A stretch of 33,759 nucleotides of DNA from Sphaerisporangium fuscum (GTDB lineage: Bacteria; Actinomycetota; Actinomycetes; Streptosporangiales; Streptosporangiaceae). Numbering within the stretch: position 1 is the first letter of the stretch; each line of letters starts with the position of its first letter. Under the pieces are notes generated by a model. It did no database searches, was not told the origin of the DNA, and worked only from the letters and a program-made list of their open reading frames with translations. This document shows positions 6,593 through 14,347 of the stretch, one piece after another. The stretch covers positions 1 to 33,759 of the forward strand of contig NZ_JAHDTF010000058.1 of NCBI RefSeq assembly GCF_018531465.1, read 5' to 3'. The translations under genes and the position numbers were made by a program.

Positions 6593-8254
6593 TTACTTCG
6601 CGGCGAAGTCCTGGGTCCAGTAGTTCGTGCCTTTGGAGTTCTTGGCCAGGCCGACACCTATGAGGGTGTAGCCGCAGTTCATGATGTTGGCGCGGTGGCC
6701 GGAGCTGTTCATCCAGCTATGGACCACGTCGGCGGCGCTGGTCTGGCCGGCGGCGATGTTCTCCGCCCAGCCGTGTCCTCCGGTGAACCCGGACGCGTTG
6801 ATGCGGTCCATGAAGCTGCGTCCGTCCTTGGACGCGTGGCTGAAGTAACTGTTCTTGGCCATGTCGTCGGAGTGGCCGAAGGCGGCGGCGCGCAGCTGCG
6901 GGTCGTGCTTGAGCGGCTTGCAGCCGCCCTTCTCCCGCTCGGCGTTGGTCAGGCGGACGACCTCGTTCTCCTCCGCCGTACCGACCGTTCCGGATGGCGG
7001 CGGTGTCGTGCCGGTGGGGGACGGCTTGGTGGGGCTTGGTGAGGATGTCGTCGGGCTGGGAGATGGCTTGGTGGGGCTCGGCGTCGGGCTCGATGGCTTT
7101 GGATTCTTGGGCAGTATGCTGCCGGACCAGACGTTGGCGGCCGTGGCGTAGACGCGGTAGGTCTCTCCATCGAAGAACGGCGAGCCGATGTGATCGTAGC
7201 GGCTGTTGCCGTCCGCGTCGATGAAGGTCGAGGTCACACCGTTGACGTAGCCCAGGCGGGTGGTGTTGTTGTACTTGAGCAGCCAGGGGGCTCCGTCGAA
7301 GCCTTGGGTGAGTGCGCCCTTGAGAGCGATCTGTCCTTCGATTTTCAGGGCGGAGTCGACCACGGTCTCGCTGGTCGTGCCGTACACCCACTTCTGGGTG
7401 AGGCCGTTGTAGGGCTTGTCACCGTCGGGGTGCTCGCCGGCCGGATAGCCGAACGCGTAGACCTTATTGCCCGGCGTGATGTTGTAGGCCAGGCCCTGAC
7501 CGCCGACGGCGTCGCCCAGACGACCGGCGTCCTCCAGGACGGCGTAGTAGTACTCGCCGTCGTAGGTCCACTTCGGTCCAGGGTAGGCGTCGTACTGGGC
7601 CTTGCTGTACTTGCCGACCAGCTTGACGTTGAGGCCGTTGTAGACCGAGACGAAGGCGTAGTCGCGGTCGAAGTCCTCATAGACGTCGAAGTCGTAATGG
7701 GTGAAGGCCTGCTTGGCGGCGTACACGCCGAACGGAGCTCTGCCCTGGTAATAGCCGGGGACGAAGACCCAGCGATTCAGGACGTGGGCGTTGTCGTCGG
7801 TGTCGTAAGCGCAGTGGCCGGCGGTGGCGACCAGGTTGCGGTACTTGGACTGCACCGAGGTGGCTGAACACCAGTACGGCTTGCCGTCACGCAGGAAGAA
7901 CACCTTGCCCACAGTCTTGGACAGGTTGACGTTCCTGGGCTTGGCGGCCTTCGACTTCTCGCCGCCGATCGGGGGAATGACCCCCGGCTTGCCATCGCCC
8001 GCGAGGGCACCCTGGGTGTTCAGGCGAGCGGTGCGGGTGTCGACCTTGCGGTCCGGGTGGTACTCCACAGCGTCCTTCAACGCCTTGCCGTTGCTCGCCA
8101 GCCAGAACGAGACGACGTCCAAGGCGTTCTTGCCGGCCACCGGTTCTCCGGACGCGGTGGTTCCACCGGGAGCGGCCTGAGCCGGGGCGACGAGTGCCGA
8201 GGCCAGGAGGCTGCCGGCGGCCAGGACGCCAGCGGCAGCGAAAATGCGCTTCAA
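6593..8254 (-). CDS. Secreted trypsin-fold protein (nucleophile Ser missing) fused to CAP domain
   Basis: This 553-residue protein begins at a TTG (8254) preceded by AAGGAG at 8261-8266; the ATG at 8296 lacks such a site. The signal peptide MKRIFAAAGVLAAGSLLASA ends near AQA (27). Residues about 110-375 have the S1 protease fold: VATAGHCAYD (His147), DRDYAFVSVYNGL (Asp198), and ALTQGFDGAPWLLKY where the usual GxSGGP Ser is Asp320. A Pro/Ser/Thr-rich linker (384-428) leads to a CAP/SCP domain (about 432-553) with LTNAEREKGG, FSHASKDGRS, WAENIAAGQT and SGHRANIMN, the conserved CAP motifs. The protease half may be inactive or may use another residue; the CAP half looks complete. Monocistronic, secreted to the wall or outside. 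Confidence 0.85.
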   Translation of the reverse strand: MKRIFAAAGVLAAGSLLASALVAPAQAAPGGTTASGEPVAGKNALDVVSFWLASNGKALKDAVEYHPDRKVDTRTARLNTQGALAGDGKPGVIPPIGGEKSKAAKPRNVNLSKTVGKVFFLRDGKPYWCSATSVQSKYRNLVATAGHCAYDTDDNAHVLNRWVFVPGYYQGRAPFGVYAAKQAFTHYDFDVYEDFDRDYAFVSVYNGLNVKLVGKYSKAQYDAYPGPKWTYDGEYYYAVLEDAGRLGDAVGGQGLAYNITPGNKVYAFGYPAGEHPDGDKPYNGLTQKWVYGTTSETVVDSALKIEGQIALKGALTQGFDGAPWLLKYNNTTRLGYVNGVTSTFIDADGNSRYDHIGSPFFDGETYRVYATAANVWSGSILPKNPKPSSPTPSPTKPSPSPTTSSPSPTKPSPTGTTPPPSGTVGTAEENEVVRLTNAEREKGGCKPLKHDPQLRAAAFGHSDDMAKNSYFSHASKDGRSFMDRINASGFTGGHGWAENIAAGQTSAADVVHSWMNSSGHRANIMNCGYTLIGVGLAKNSKGTNYWTQDFAAK

Positions 8255-8422
8255 AACGAACTCCTTGGGTTTTGCGGGACGCCTCTCCTGTCCCACAGGT
8301 CAGCGAAGGGGTCGCCGGAAACATACGTCCCTACCGTTAACTATCGCAAGTCATTCATCCCATGCTTTGATTGCAGGAACGCTCCAAAAGAGCTGCAAAA
8401 AGCCGCAAAAGGCATTAATCAT

Positions 8423-8454
8423 CAAGTCGTCCGACTAATTGGTCGGATGACTTG
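8423..8454. promoter_or_regulatory. Long imperfect palindrome, operator or bidirectional hairpin
   Basis: CAAGTCGTCCGAC (8423-8435) pairs with GTCGGATGACTTG (8442-8454) with one mismatch around the 6-base centre TAATTG. It is about 170 bases upstream of the CAP-domain gene, in an AT-rich patch, so it may be a regulator site for that promoter; its length would also allow a hairpin. Confidence 0.45.
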
Positions 8455-8731
8455 GCTTGCGCATCGTCTCGTGTAGGAGCCTTACCTCCTCATCGCGTGA
8501 TAGGGCGCAGGTCTGTGGGGATGTCGGGGGAGTGGATGCGTCAGCTGTGGCTCGCTGCCATGGCTCCGGTACGTTTCACCGTCATGCAGGTGAAGCCGGC
8601 AACCTGCGCCAACCGATCTGTCCGGGGTCTGGAGCACGCGAGGTCCCGCCGCTACTTACATCAGTGAGAACAAGAGCCGCTGTCATCTTTTTCATCGAGA
8701 ATCCTTCCCTTCACCAGGAAGGAGCCCGATC

Positions 8732-8818
8732 GTGCCTGTGGATTACGCGATTTCGGAAGCTTTTGAGTCGGGGAACTCGCCTCACGACCTGGATGCCGTC
8801 GCCGACGGCCGTCCATGA
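8732..8818 (+). CDS. Candidate 28-residue small protein
   Basis: A GTG at 8732 sits 7 bases after a perfect AAGGAG (8719-8724) and opens a 28-codon frame ending TGA at 8818. The peptide MPVDYAISEAFESGNS-PHDLDAVADGRP is acidic and uses ordinary residues, unlike the Arg-rich shadow frames around it. It has no Cys or Thr, so it is not an obvious lanthipeptide core; a small regulatory peptide or the start of a broken gene are alternatives. The downstream frame shows no convincing continuation. I do not recognise it. Confidence 0.3.
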   Translation: MPVDYAISEAFESGNSPHDLDAVADGRP

Positions 8819-9133
8819 GTCGCGGTGAGCGTACGGGGGCGGTGGCCCGCAGGACCATCCGGCGCCGGCGTTACCTACAACGGCCCGGGAGACGAGGAAG
8901 TCGGCGGTCTCGATGGACCATGCCGTCACCGGCTCGTTCCGCGCCAGGCTCCCGAAGGCCGGGAGGTCCCAGCCGGAAGCTCGTCCGATCCTGCGGGACA
9001 GAGATCGATGAACGCGGAGGAGGTCAAGGAGCAGAGCTGTCCTGGGAAGAGGTACATCGGGACTCCCGACAGGACATGAAGAGAACAATGACGGCGGCAA
9101 ACCGCGAGGCTTCCGTAGAGCCCTCGCCTCGAA

Positions 9134-9162
9134 CGGGCGCCCGTAATGGGTACGGGCGCCCG
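9134..9162 (-). terminator. Perfect 11-bp hairpin, terminator of ThuA-DUF1080 gene
   Basis: CGGGCGCCCGT (9134-9144) pairs perfectly with ACGGGCGCCCG (9152-9162), loop 7 bases, about 36 bases past the stop at 9198. The same stem recurs at 11338-11369 after the neighbouring gene. Confidence 0.75.
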
Positions 9163-9197
9163 GATTATCGGTCAGGTGTGCCGGTCCGGCCTGCCGG

Positions 9198-9568
9198 TCA
9201 GGGCAGGGTCCACTTCTGGTTGGGTGTGTTGTGGCAGGGCCACAGGATGACCGGGGAGTTGTCGGCGGGGTTGGCGCCGCTCACGTCGAGGCATTTGCCG
9301 GACTGGGGGTTCTTGAGTGTTCCGTCGGTCTGGGCCTGCCAGTTCTGGGCGCCGGTGTTGTTGCAGGTGTAGATCTGGATCTTGGTTCCGTCGGTGGTGG
9401 CGCCGCCGGCGACGTCGAGGCATTTGCCCAGCGCCTTGAGCTGCTGGCCTGACACGGTCCAGGTTTGGGCAGAGGTGTTGTTGCAGGTGTAGAGCTGGAC
9501 CTGGGTGCCGTCGGCCGCGTTGCCGCCGGCCACGTCGAGGCATTTGCCCGCGAGTCCCTTCACCGGGC
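9198..9568 (-). repeat. Ricin-domain coding duplication, copy A
   Basis: This segment encodes the ricin trefoil of the ThuA-DUF1080 protein. It aligns without gaps at an offset of 2207 bases to 11405-11775; I count by eye about 16 differences over the first ~340 bases, many of them silent. Similarity continues, more weakly, through the 3' flank to the shared terminator stem at 9134-9162. Confidence 0.85.
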
Positions 9569-11318
9569 CCACCCGGGTGGGCGGGGTGCCGGTTTTGACG
9601 AAGGTGAAGTCGTCGACGTCGAAGAGGCCGGTGCCGGTGCCGGTGTAGGTGAGGTAGACATCCGCGGTGCCGGCCGGGACGCCGGTGAGCGGGGTGCTCA
9701 CGGTGGCGAAAGTGTCCCAGCCGCCGGTGTTCGGCACGTTGACGGTGCCCAGCACGGTTCCGGTAGGTGAGCCGGTGCGGATCTGGATCTGGCCGCCGGG
9801 GCCGCCGGAGACGACGCGGGCGCGGAAGGAGGTGGCGCCGCCGACGTTGAGGCCGGCGTAGCCGGACCAGTCGCCCGGGTCGATGTAGCCGAGCGTCCGG
9901 CCGTTGTTCGCGCCGGCCTTGGTGAACGGCTGGGCGCCGCTGACGGAGCTGTAGGACTCGGCCTGCGTGGTCACGTCGCTGGTGGCCGTGGTGTCTTTGA
10001 TGCGGATGTCGCGGAAGGCGACCTGGTCGCCGTCGCCGTGGTTCTGGATGCCGATGTAGCCGTCGAGGTTGCGGTTGGGGTCGGTGCTGGTGAAGTCGTT
10101 GATCTTCACGCCGTTGAGGAGGACCTGGATCCGCTGGCCCTCGACGAGGATCTCGAAGGTGTTCCACTCGCCGGGCGGGTTGAGCGCGGCGTCGCGCGCG
10201 GCGATGTCGGCGGCCTTGAAGCCGTAGATCGCTCCTGTGGTGCGGTCGGGTGTGTCGGTGGCGTCGATCTGGATCTCGTACCCCTGGTCGACCGCGATGT
10301 TCGGGTCGTTGCCGGGATTGGGGAATCCGATGAAGATGCCGGAGTTGCCGTCCCCGGTGATCCGGAAGTCGGCTTTGAGGGAGTAGGAGGTGTATTGCTG
10401 GGCGTTGTACCAGTACAGCCCCATGCCGCCCACCGAGGAGAGCGTCGCGTCGCTGTTGGTGAAGCCGCCAGGCCCCGCCTGCGCCCAGCCTGTGGTGGAC
10501 CCGTTGTACAGGGTGGTGTAGCCGGTCTCGGGACGGCAGTCGGCCTTGGCCAGGCCGGCGGCGTAGCGGATGCCGCCGGCGAGCGTGCGGCGGAAGTCCG
10601 GCTCGTCGTAGCTCTCCTGGGTGTGGCCGAAGCCGGTGTACCAGGAGCGTCCTGAGCCGATCGTCTTGCACCAGGTGATCGGGTGGTCGCCGCCCATGTC
10701 GCCGCCGCCCGGCGAGTAGCTCGACTCGTCCAGCGTGGCCAGGACGTGCGCGGTGGAGCGGGGGTTGGTGCGGTAGCCGTACCACTCGTCGGTGCGTGTC
10801 CAGGGGGTGGACGCCAGGTGCGAGGTGGACGGGTTCGCCCGGTCGGCGAGGTCGACCTTGGCCGTCTGGATCGCGGGATGCCCCTTGAACCAGGCCCCGA
10901 CCAGATCGCCGTAGAACGGCCAGTAGTACTCGGTGTCCGCCGCGGCGTGGATGCCGGCGTAACCACCGCCGCCGCGGATGTAGTTCTCGAACGCCGTCCG
11001 CTGGCCGGCGTCCAGGACGTGGGAGTCGGGATTGTTCGGGTCCGTCGTCGTCAGGGCGAAGACGACGGCCTTGTAGCCGGCCAGGTTCTGCGGGGTGAAG
11101 ACCGATGGGTCCTCGGTGGCGTCCACGGTGAACCCGTTGGCCGCGCCGAGATCCTTGATCGTCTGTACCGCCTTCGGGATGGAGTCGTGCCGGAAGCCCG
11201 CCGTCTTGGAGAAGACCAGAACCTTGTAGGACGGGTCGGCCGAGGCCGGAGCGGAGGCGTAGAGCATGGAGGCGGCGAGGGTGATGGTGGCGCCCAGGCC
11301 CGCGAGGATTCTTCGCAT
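9198..11318 (-). CDS. Secreted ThuA / DUF1080 / CBM6 / ricin-lectin protein
   Basis: This 706-residue protein has a Sec signal peptide (MRRILAGLGATITLAASMLY, cleavage near ASA, residue 27). A ThuA (trehalose-utilisation type, glutamine-amidotransferase-like) domain spans about 31-258 (VLVFSKTAGFRHDS; GGYAGIHAAADTEY; GDHPITWC; WYTGFGHTQESY). A DUF1080 concanavalin-like domain, the family of 3-keto-disaccharide hydrolases, spans about 266-442 (GYEIQIDAT; NPPGEWNTFEI). A CBM6-like module follows (about 450-573, TQAESYSSV; FDVDDFTF), then a ricin B-type beta-trefoil (586-706) with three CLDVAGG/CLDVSGA repeats and QxW ends. I infer an extracellular enzyme acting on oxidised sugars bound to glycans. 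ATG 11318 follows AGAGGGATC. Its lectin tail is nearly identical at DNA level to that of the next gene. Confidence 0.88.
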   Translation of the reverse strand: MRRILAGLGATITLAASMLYASAPASADPSYKVLVFSKTAGFRHDSIPKAVQTIKDLGAANGFTVDATEDPSVFTPQNLAGYKAVVFALTTTDPNNPDSHVLDAGQRTAFENYIRGGGGYAGIHAAADTEYYWPFYGDLVGAWFKGHPAIQTAKVDLADRANPSTSHLASTPWTRTDEWYGYRTNPRSTAHVLATLDESSYSPGGGDMGGDHPITWCKTIGSGRSWYTGFGHTQESYDEPDFRRTLAGGIRYAAGLAKADCRPETGYTTLYNGSTTGWAQAGPGGFTNSDATLSSVGGMGLYWYNAQQYTSYSLKADFRITGDGNSGIFIGFPNPGNDPNIAVDQGYEIQIDATDTPDRTTGAIYGFKAADIAARDAALNPPGEWNTFEILVEGQRIQVLLNGVKINDFTSTDPNRNLDGYIGIQNHGDGDQVAFRDIRIKDTTATSDVTTQAESYSSVSGAQPFTKAGANNGRTLGYIDPGDWSGYAGLNVGGATSFRARVVSGGPGGQIQIRTGSPTGTVLGTVNVPNTGGWDTFATVSTPLTGVPAGTADVYLTYTGTGTGLFDVDDFTFVKTGTPPTRVGPVKGLAGKCLDVAGGNAADGTQVQLYTCNNTSAQTWTVSGQQLKALGKCLDVAGGATTDGTKIQIYTCNNTGAQNWQAQTDGTLKNPQSGKCLDVSGANPADNSPVILWPCHNTPNQKWTLP

Positions 11319-11337
11319 GATCCCTCTCTTGGAAGGG

Positions 11338-11369
11338 CGGGCGCCCGTTTGGGGGGGTACGGGCGCCCG
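11338..11369 (-). terminator. Perfect 11-bp hairpin, terminator of the PQQ-type dehydrogenase gene
   Basis: CGGGCGCCCGT (11338-11348) pairs with ACGGGCGCCCG (11359-11369), loop 10 bases. The stem is the same sequence as at 9134-9162. It lies only 20 bases upstream of the ThuA-DUF1080 start at 11318, so that gene either depends on read-through or has a very short leader. Confidence 0.75.
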
Positions 11370-11404
11370 GGCTTTCGGTCAGGTCTGCCGTTCGGGTGTA
11401 CCGG

Positions 11405-11775
11405 TCAGGGCAGGGTCCACTTCTGGTTGGGTGCGTTGTGGCAGGGCCACAGGATGACGGGGGTGCTGTCGGCGGGGTTGGCGCCGCTCACGTCGAGGCA
11501 TTTGCCGGACTGGGGGTTCTTGAGTGTTCCGTCGGTCTGGGCCTGCCAGTTCTGGGCGCCGGTGTCGTTGCAGGTGTAGATCTGGATCTTGGTTCCGTCG
11601 GTGGTGGCCCCGCCGGCGACGTCGAGGCACTTGCCCAGCGCCTTGAGCTGCTGGCCTGACACGGTCCAGTTCTGCGCCGAGGTGTTGTTGCAGGTGTAGA
11701 GCTGCACTTGGGTGCCGTCGGCGGGGTTGGCGCCGGCCACGTCGAGGCACTTACCGGCCAGGCCCTTCACCGGCC
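11405..11775 (-). repeat. Ricin-domain coding duplication, copy B
   Basis: This encodes the lectin tail of the dehydrogenase and aligns gap-free to 9198-9568. The upstream CBM6 coding regions of the two genes are much less alike, so homogenisation or duplication affected the lectin end and the flanking terminator rather than the whole gene. Confidence 0.85.
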
Positions 11776-14245
11776 CGGTCCCGTCGCCGGTGGTGAACGT
11801 GAAGCTGTCCACGTCGAACAGCGCGGCGGTCGTCGATCCGGCGAAGGTGAGGTAGAGCGAGGTGGTGCCGGCCGGGGCGCCGGTGACGGGGCCGCTCACC
11901 GTGGTGAACGTCTCCCAGGAACCGGTCACCGGGACCGTCGCCGAGCCGATGACCGTGCCGGTGGGCGAACCGGTGCGCAGTTGCAGGGTGCCGCCCGCGC
12001 CGCCGGAGGAGACCCGCGCGGTGAACGAGGTCGCGTTGTTCAGCTTGTAGGGGTCGAACGCGATCCAGTCGCCGTTGTTGATGTCCCCGACGGTCTTGCC
12101 GCCCTCGGCCTGGGTCTTGCTGATGAGGTTGACGCCGGAGGAGGTCTTGAAGTGCTCGGCCTGGCGGTGGCGGGGCGCCAGGATGCTCTGGGTGTGGGTG
12201 GTCAGGCCGCCCGTGTCGGTGTACGAGGCGTCGAAGATCGGGAAGATGTTGGCGGCGTCGTCGTGCTCGCCGTCGACCGGGATCGTGATCGTGCCCGAGC
12301 ATCCGTTCTGCGAGGTGATCTGGTGGGCGTGCTGGTCGTGGCCGAGCACGTAGGTCATGGTGACCTTGCCGCAGTCGATCGTGCCGTCCTCGGGGTCGGT
12401 GACCGTGACGCTCCACGGCACGGCGTCACCGAAGGACACCAGCTGCCCGGGCGCGGGACCGTTGACGGTCACCGTCGGGGCGGTGTTGCCCACGGTGATC
12501 GGCACGCTCGCCGTGCCGGTGGCGCCCTGCGGGTCGCGGACGGTCAGGGTCGCGGTGAAGGTGCCGTTGGCCGTGTAGGTGTGCGCCGGGTTCGCGGCGG
12601 TGGACGTGCCGCCGTCGCCGAACGCCCACGAGTAGCTCAGCGCGCCGCCCTCCGGATCGGACGAACCGGCCGAGGAGAACGTCACGGCGAGCGGCGCCTT
12701 GCCCGAGGTTCTGTCCGCCTTGGCGACGGCGGTCGGGGCACGGTTGCCGCCGCCCACGTAGTCGTAGCGATACAGCGCCGAGTTGGCGTCGCCGTTGAAG
12801 TACCCGGTGCCGTAGTCCAGCACGTACAGGGACCCGTCCGGGCCGAAGGCCATGTCCATGACCTGCTTGCCGTTCCACGGGAAGTTGTCGATCGCGCCCG
12901 GGGAGCCGTCAGCGTTGATCTTGATCGGCTTGATCCAGCCGCGGCCGAACTCCCCGGCGAAGAACATGCCGTCGAACGCCTGGGGGAACTTCGTGGCCGA
13001 GGGGTTGCCCGCGTCGTAGTGGTACACCGGCCCGCCCATCGGCGATTCGGAGCCGCCGCCGAACTCCGGTGGGCTCCCCGCGTCGCCGCCGTAGCGGATC
13101 CAGCTCGGCTTGGCCGGGGGCAGCTTGGCCAGGCCGGTGTTGCGGAAGGAGTTGTTGACCGGGCCGCCGGCGCAGTCGTACTTGGGGCCGGTGGTGCCCG
13201 TGGCGAAGTTCCACTCGTTGTAGGTCTCGGCGGTGGTGTTGGTGCCGGTGCAGTACGGCCAGCCGTAGTTGCCCGGGCCGGTGACGCGGTCGAACTCCAC
13301 CTGCCCGCCCGGCCCGCGGTTGGGATCGGTGGAGCCCGAGTCCGGGCCGTAGTCGCCGACGTAGACCACCCCGGTGGCCTTGTCCACGCTCATCCGGAAC
13401 GGGTTGCGGAAGCCCATCGCGTAGATCTCCGGCCGCGTGTTCGCGGTGCCGGGCGGGAACAGGTTTCCGGCCGGGATGGAGTACGTCCCGTTCGCGTTCA
13501 CCTTGATCCGCAGGATCTTGCCGCGCAGGTCGTCGGTGTTGCCCGCTGACCGCTGCGCGTCGTAGGCCGGGTTGCGGTCGGTGCGCTCGTCGATGGGGGA
13601 GTAGCCGGCCGAGTCGAACGGGTTGGTGTCGTCGCCGGTCGACAGGTAGAGGTTGCCGGCCGCGTCGAAGTCGATGTCGCCGCCGACATGGCAGCAGATG
13701 CCGCGGTTGGCGGGCACGTCGAGGATGTCGACCTTGCTGGCCATGTCGACGGTGAAGTCGGCCTTGAGGGTGAACCGCGACAGCCGGTTGACGCCGGTCC
13801 AGGTGGCCCAGTCGGCGGCCGTGCCGGTCGCCGGCGCGTCTCCCGCCGGGGTGTTCAGGGGCGGCGCGTAGTAGAGGTAAACGTACCGGTTGGTGGTGAA
13901 GTTCGGGTCCGCCGCGACGCCCTGCAGGCCCTCCTCGTCGTGGGTGTAGACGGGGATGGTCGCGATGACCGACGTCGTGCCGCCGGCGTCGGTACGGCGC
14001 AGGGTGCCGTTGCGCGCGGTGTGCAGCACCGAGCGGTCAGGCAGCACCGAGATCGTCCCTGGCTCCCCGACCTCGGGTTCCCCTTTGGCGAGGGTGACCT
14101 GCTGGAAGTCGGCGGGATCGACAGCCGCCGCAGTCGCTCCCGCCGGCGTGGCGGGCCCCGCGACGAGGGTTGTGAGGCCGGCGGAGGCAAGGACGAGAGC
14201 GGCGGCCATGCGCCCCAATCGATGCTTTGTTGGGGGGTGATTCAC
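11405..14245 (-). CDS. Secreted PQQ-type sugar dehydrogenase with PKD, CBM6 and ricin domains
   Basis: This 946-residue protein starts at GTG 14245 after AAGGGAACCAC. The signal region ends near residue 37 (AGATA). The soluble glucose/sorbosone dehydrogenase beta-propeller spans about 45-495 (EEGLQGVAADPNF; HVGGDIDFDAAGNLYLSTGD; RGKILRIKVN; EIYAMGFRNPFRMSVD; GNYGWPYC; MDMAFGPDGSLYVLDYG). A PKD domain follows (about 502-586, YSWAFGDGGTSTAANPAHTY), then a variable region (590-680), a CBM6-like module (about 685-815) and a ricin B trefoil (820-946). Family knowledge: such enzymes oxidise sugars with PQQ outside the cytoplasm; no PQQ biosynthesis genes are in this window. It lies 102 bases behind the fucosidase gene and ahead of the ThuA-DUF1080 gene. 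Cys pairs (GICCHV, PYCTG) may form disulphides. Confidence 0.88.
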   Translation of the reverse strand: MNHPPTKHRLGRMAAALVLASAGLTTLVAGPATPAGATAAAVDPADFQQVTLAKGEPEVGEPGTISVLPDRSVLHTARNGTLRRTDAGGTTSVIATIPVYTHDEEGLQGVAADPNFTTNRYVYLYYAPPLNTPAGDAPATGTAADWATWTGVNRLSRFTLKADFTVDMASKVDILDVPANRGICCHVGGDIDFDAAGNLYLSTGDDTNPFDSAGYSPIDERTDRNPAYDAQRSAGNTDDLRGKILRIKVNANGTYSIPAGNLFPPGTANTRPEIYAMGFRNPFRMSVDKATGVVYVGDYGPDSGSTDPNRGPGGQVEFDRVTGPGNYGWPYCTGTNTTAETYNEWNFATGTTGPKYDCAGGPVNNSFRNTGLAKLPPAKPSWIRYGGDAGSPPEFGGGSESPMGGPVYHYDAGNPSATKFPQAFDGMFFAGEFGRGWIKPIKINADGSPGAIDNFPWNGKQVMDMAFGPDGSLYVLDYGTGYFNGDANSALYRYDYVGGGNRAPTAVAKADRTSGKAPLAVTFSSAGSSDPEGGALSYSWAFGDGGTSTAANPAHTYTANGTFTATLTVRDPQGATGTASVPITVGNTAPTVTVNGPAPGQLVSFGDAVPWSVTVTDPEDGTIDCGKVTMTYVLGHDQHAHQITSQNGCSGTITIPVDGEHDDAANIFPIFDASYTDTGGLTTHTQSILAPRHRQAEHFKTSSGVNLISKTQAEGGKTVGDINNGDWIAFDPYKLNNATSFTARVSSGGAGGTLQLRTGSPTGTVIGSATVPVTGSWETFTTVSGPVTGAPAGTTSLYLTFAGSTTAALFDVDSFTFTTGDGTGPVKGLAGKCLDVAGANPADGTQVQLYTCNNTSAQNWTVSGQQLKALGKCLDVAGGATTDGTKIQIYTCNDTGAQNWQAQTDGTLKNPQSGKCLDVSGANPADSTPVILWPCHNAPNQKWTLP

Positions 14246-14347
14246 CGTGGTTCCCTTCTTCGGGTTGTGCAGGACGGCTCGAGGCCTGAGTAGTTGACAC
14301 AGGCGCCTGCCGCCGGTGGGGGTGGTGGATCTGTGGGGGTGGGCCGA

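Larger units (their letters stand above)
8297..9133. other. Gene-poor gap with hairpin and a candidate small ORF
   Basis: Bases 8330-8460 are noticeably less GC-rich than the rest of the window. A long imperfect palindrome lies at 8423-8454. A ribosome-site-backed 28-codon ORF is at 8732-8818. Longer frames across 8711-9372 on either strand are Arg/Pro-rich and look like shadows. The region could be decayed coding sequence; I recognise nothing in it. Confidence 0.45.

Noticed and set aside
11708..13549. 613-codon open frame on the plus strand
   Set aside because: It is antisense to the PQQ-type dehydrogenase gene and has the same low-complexity Gly/Arg/Val composition; no family motifs.
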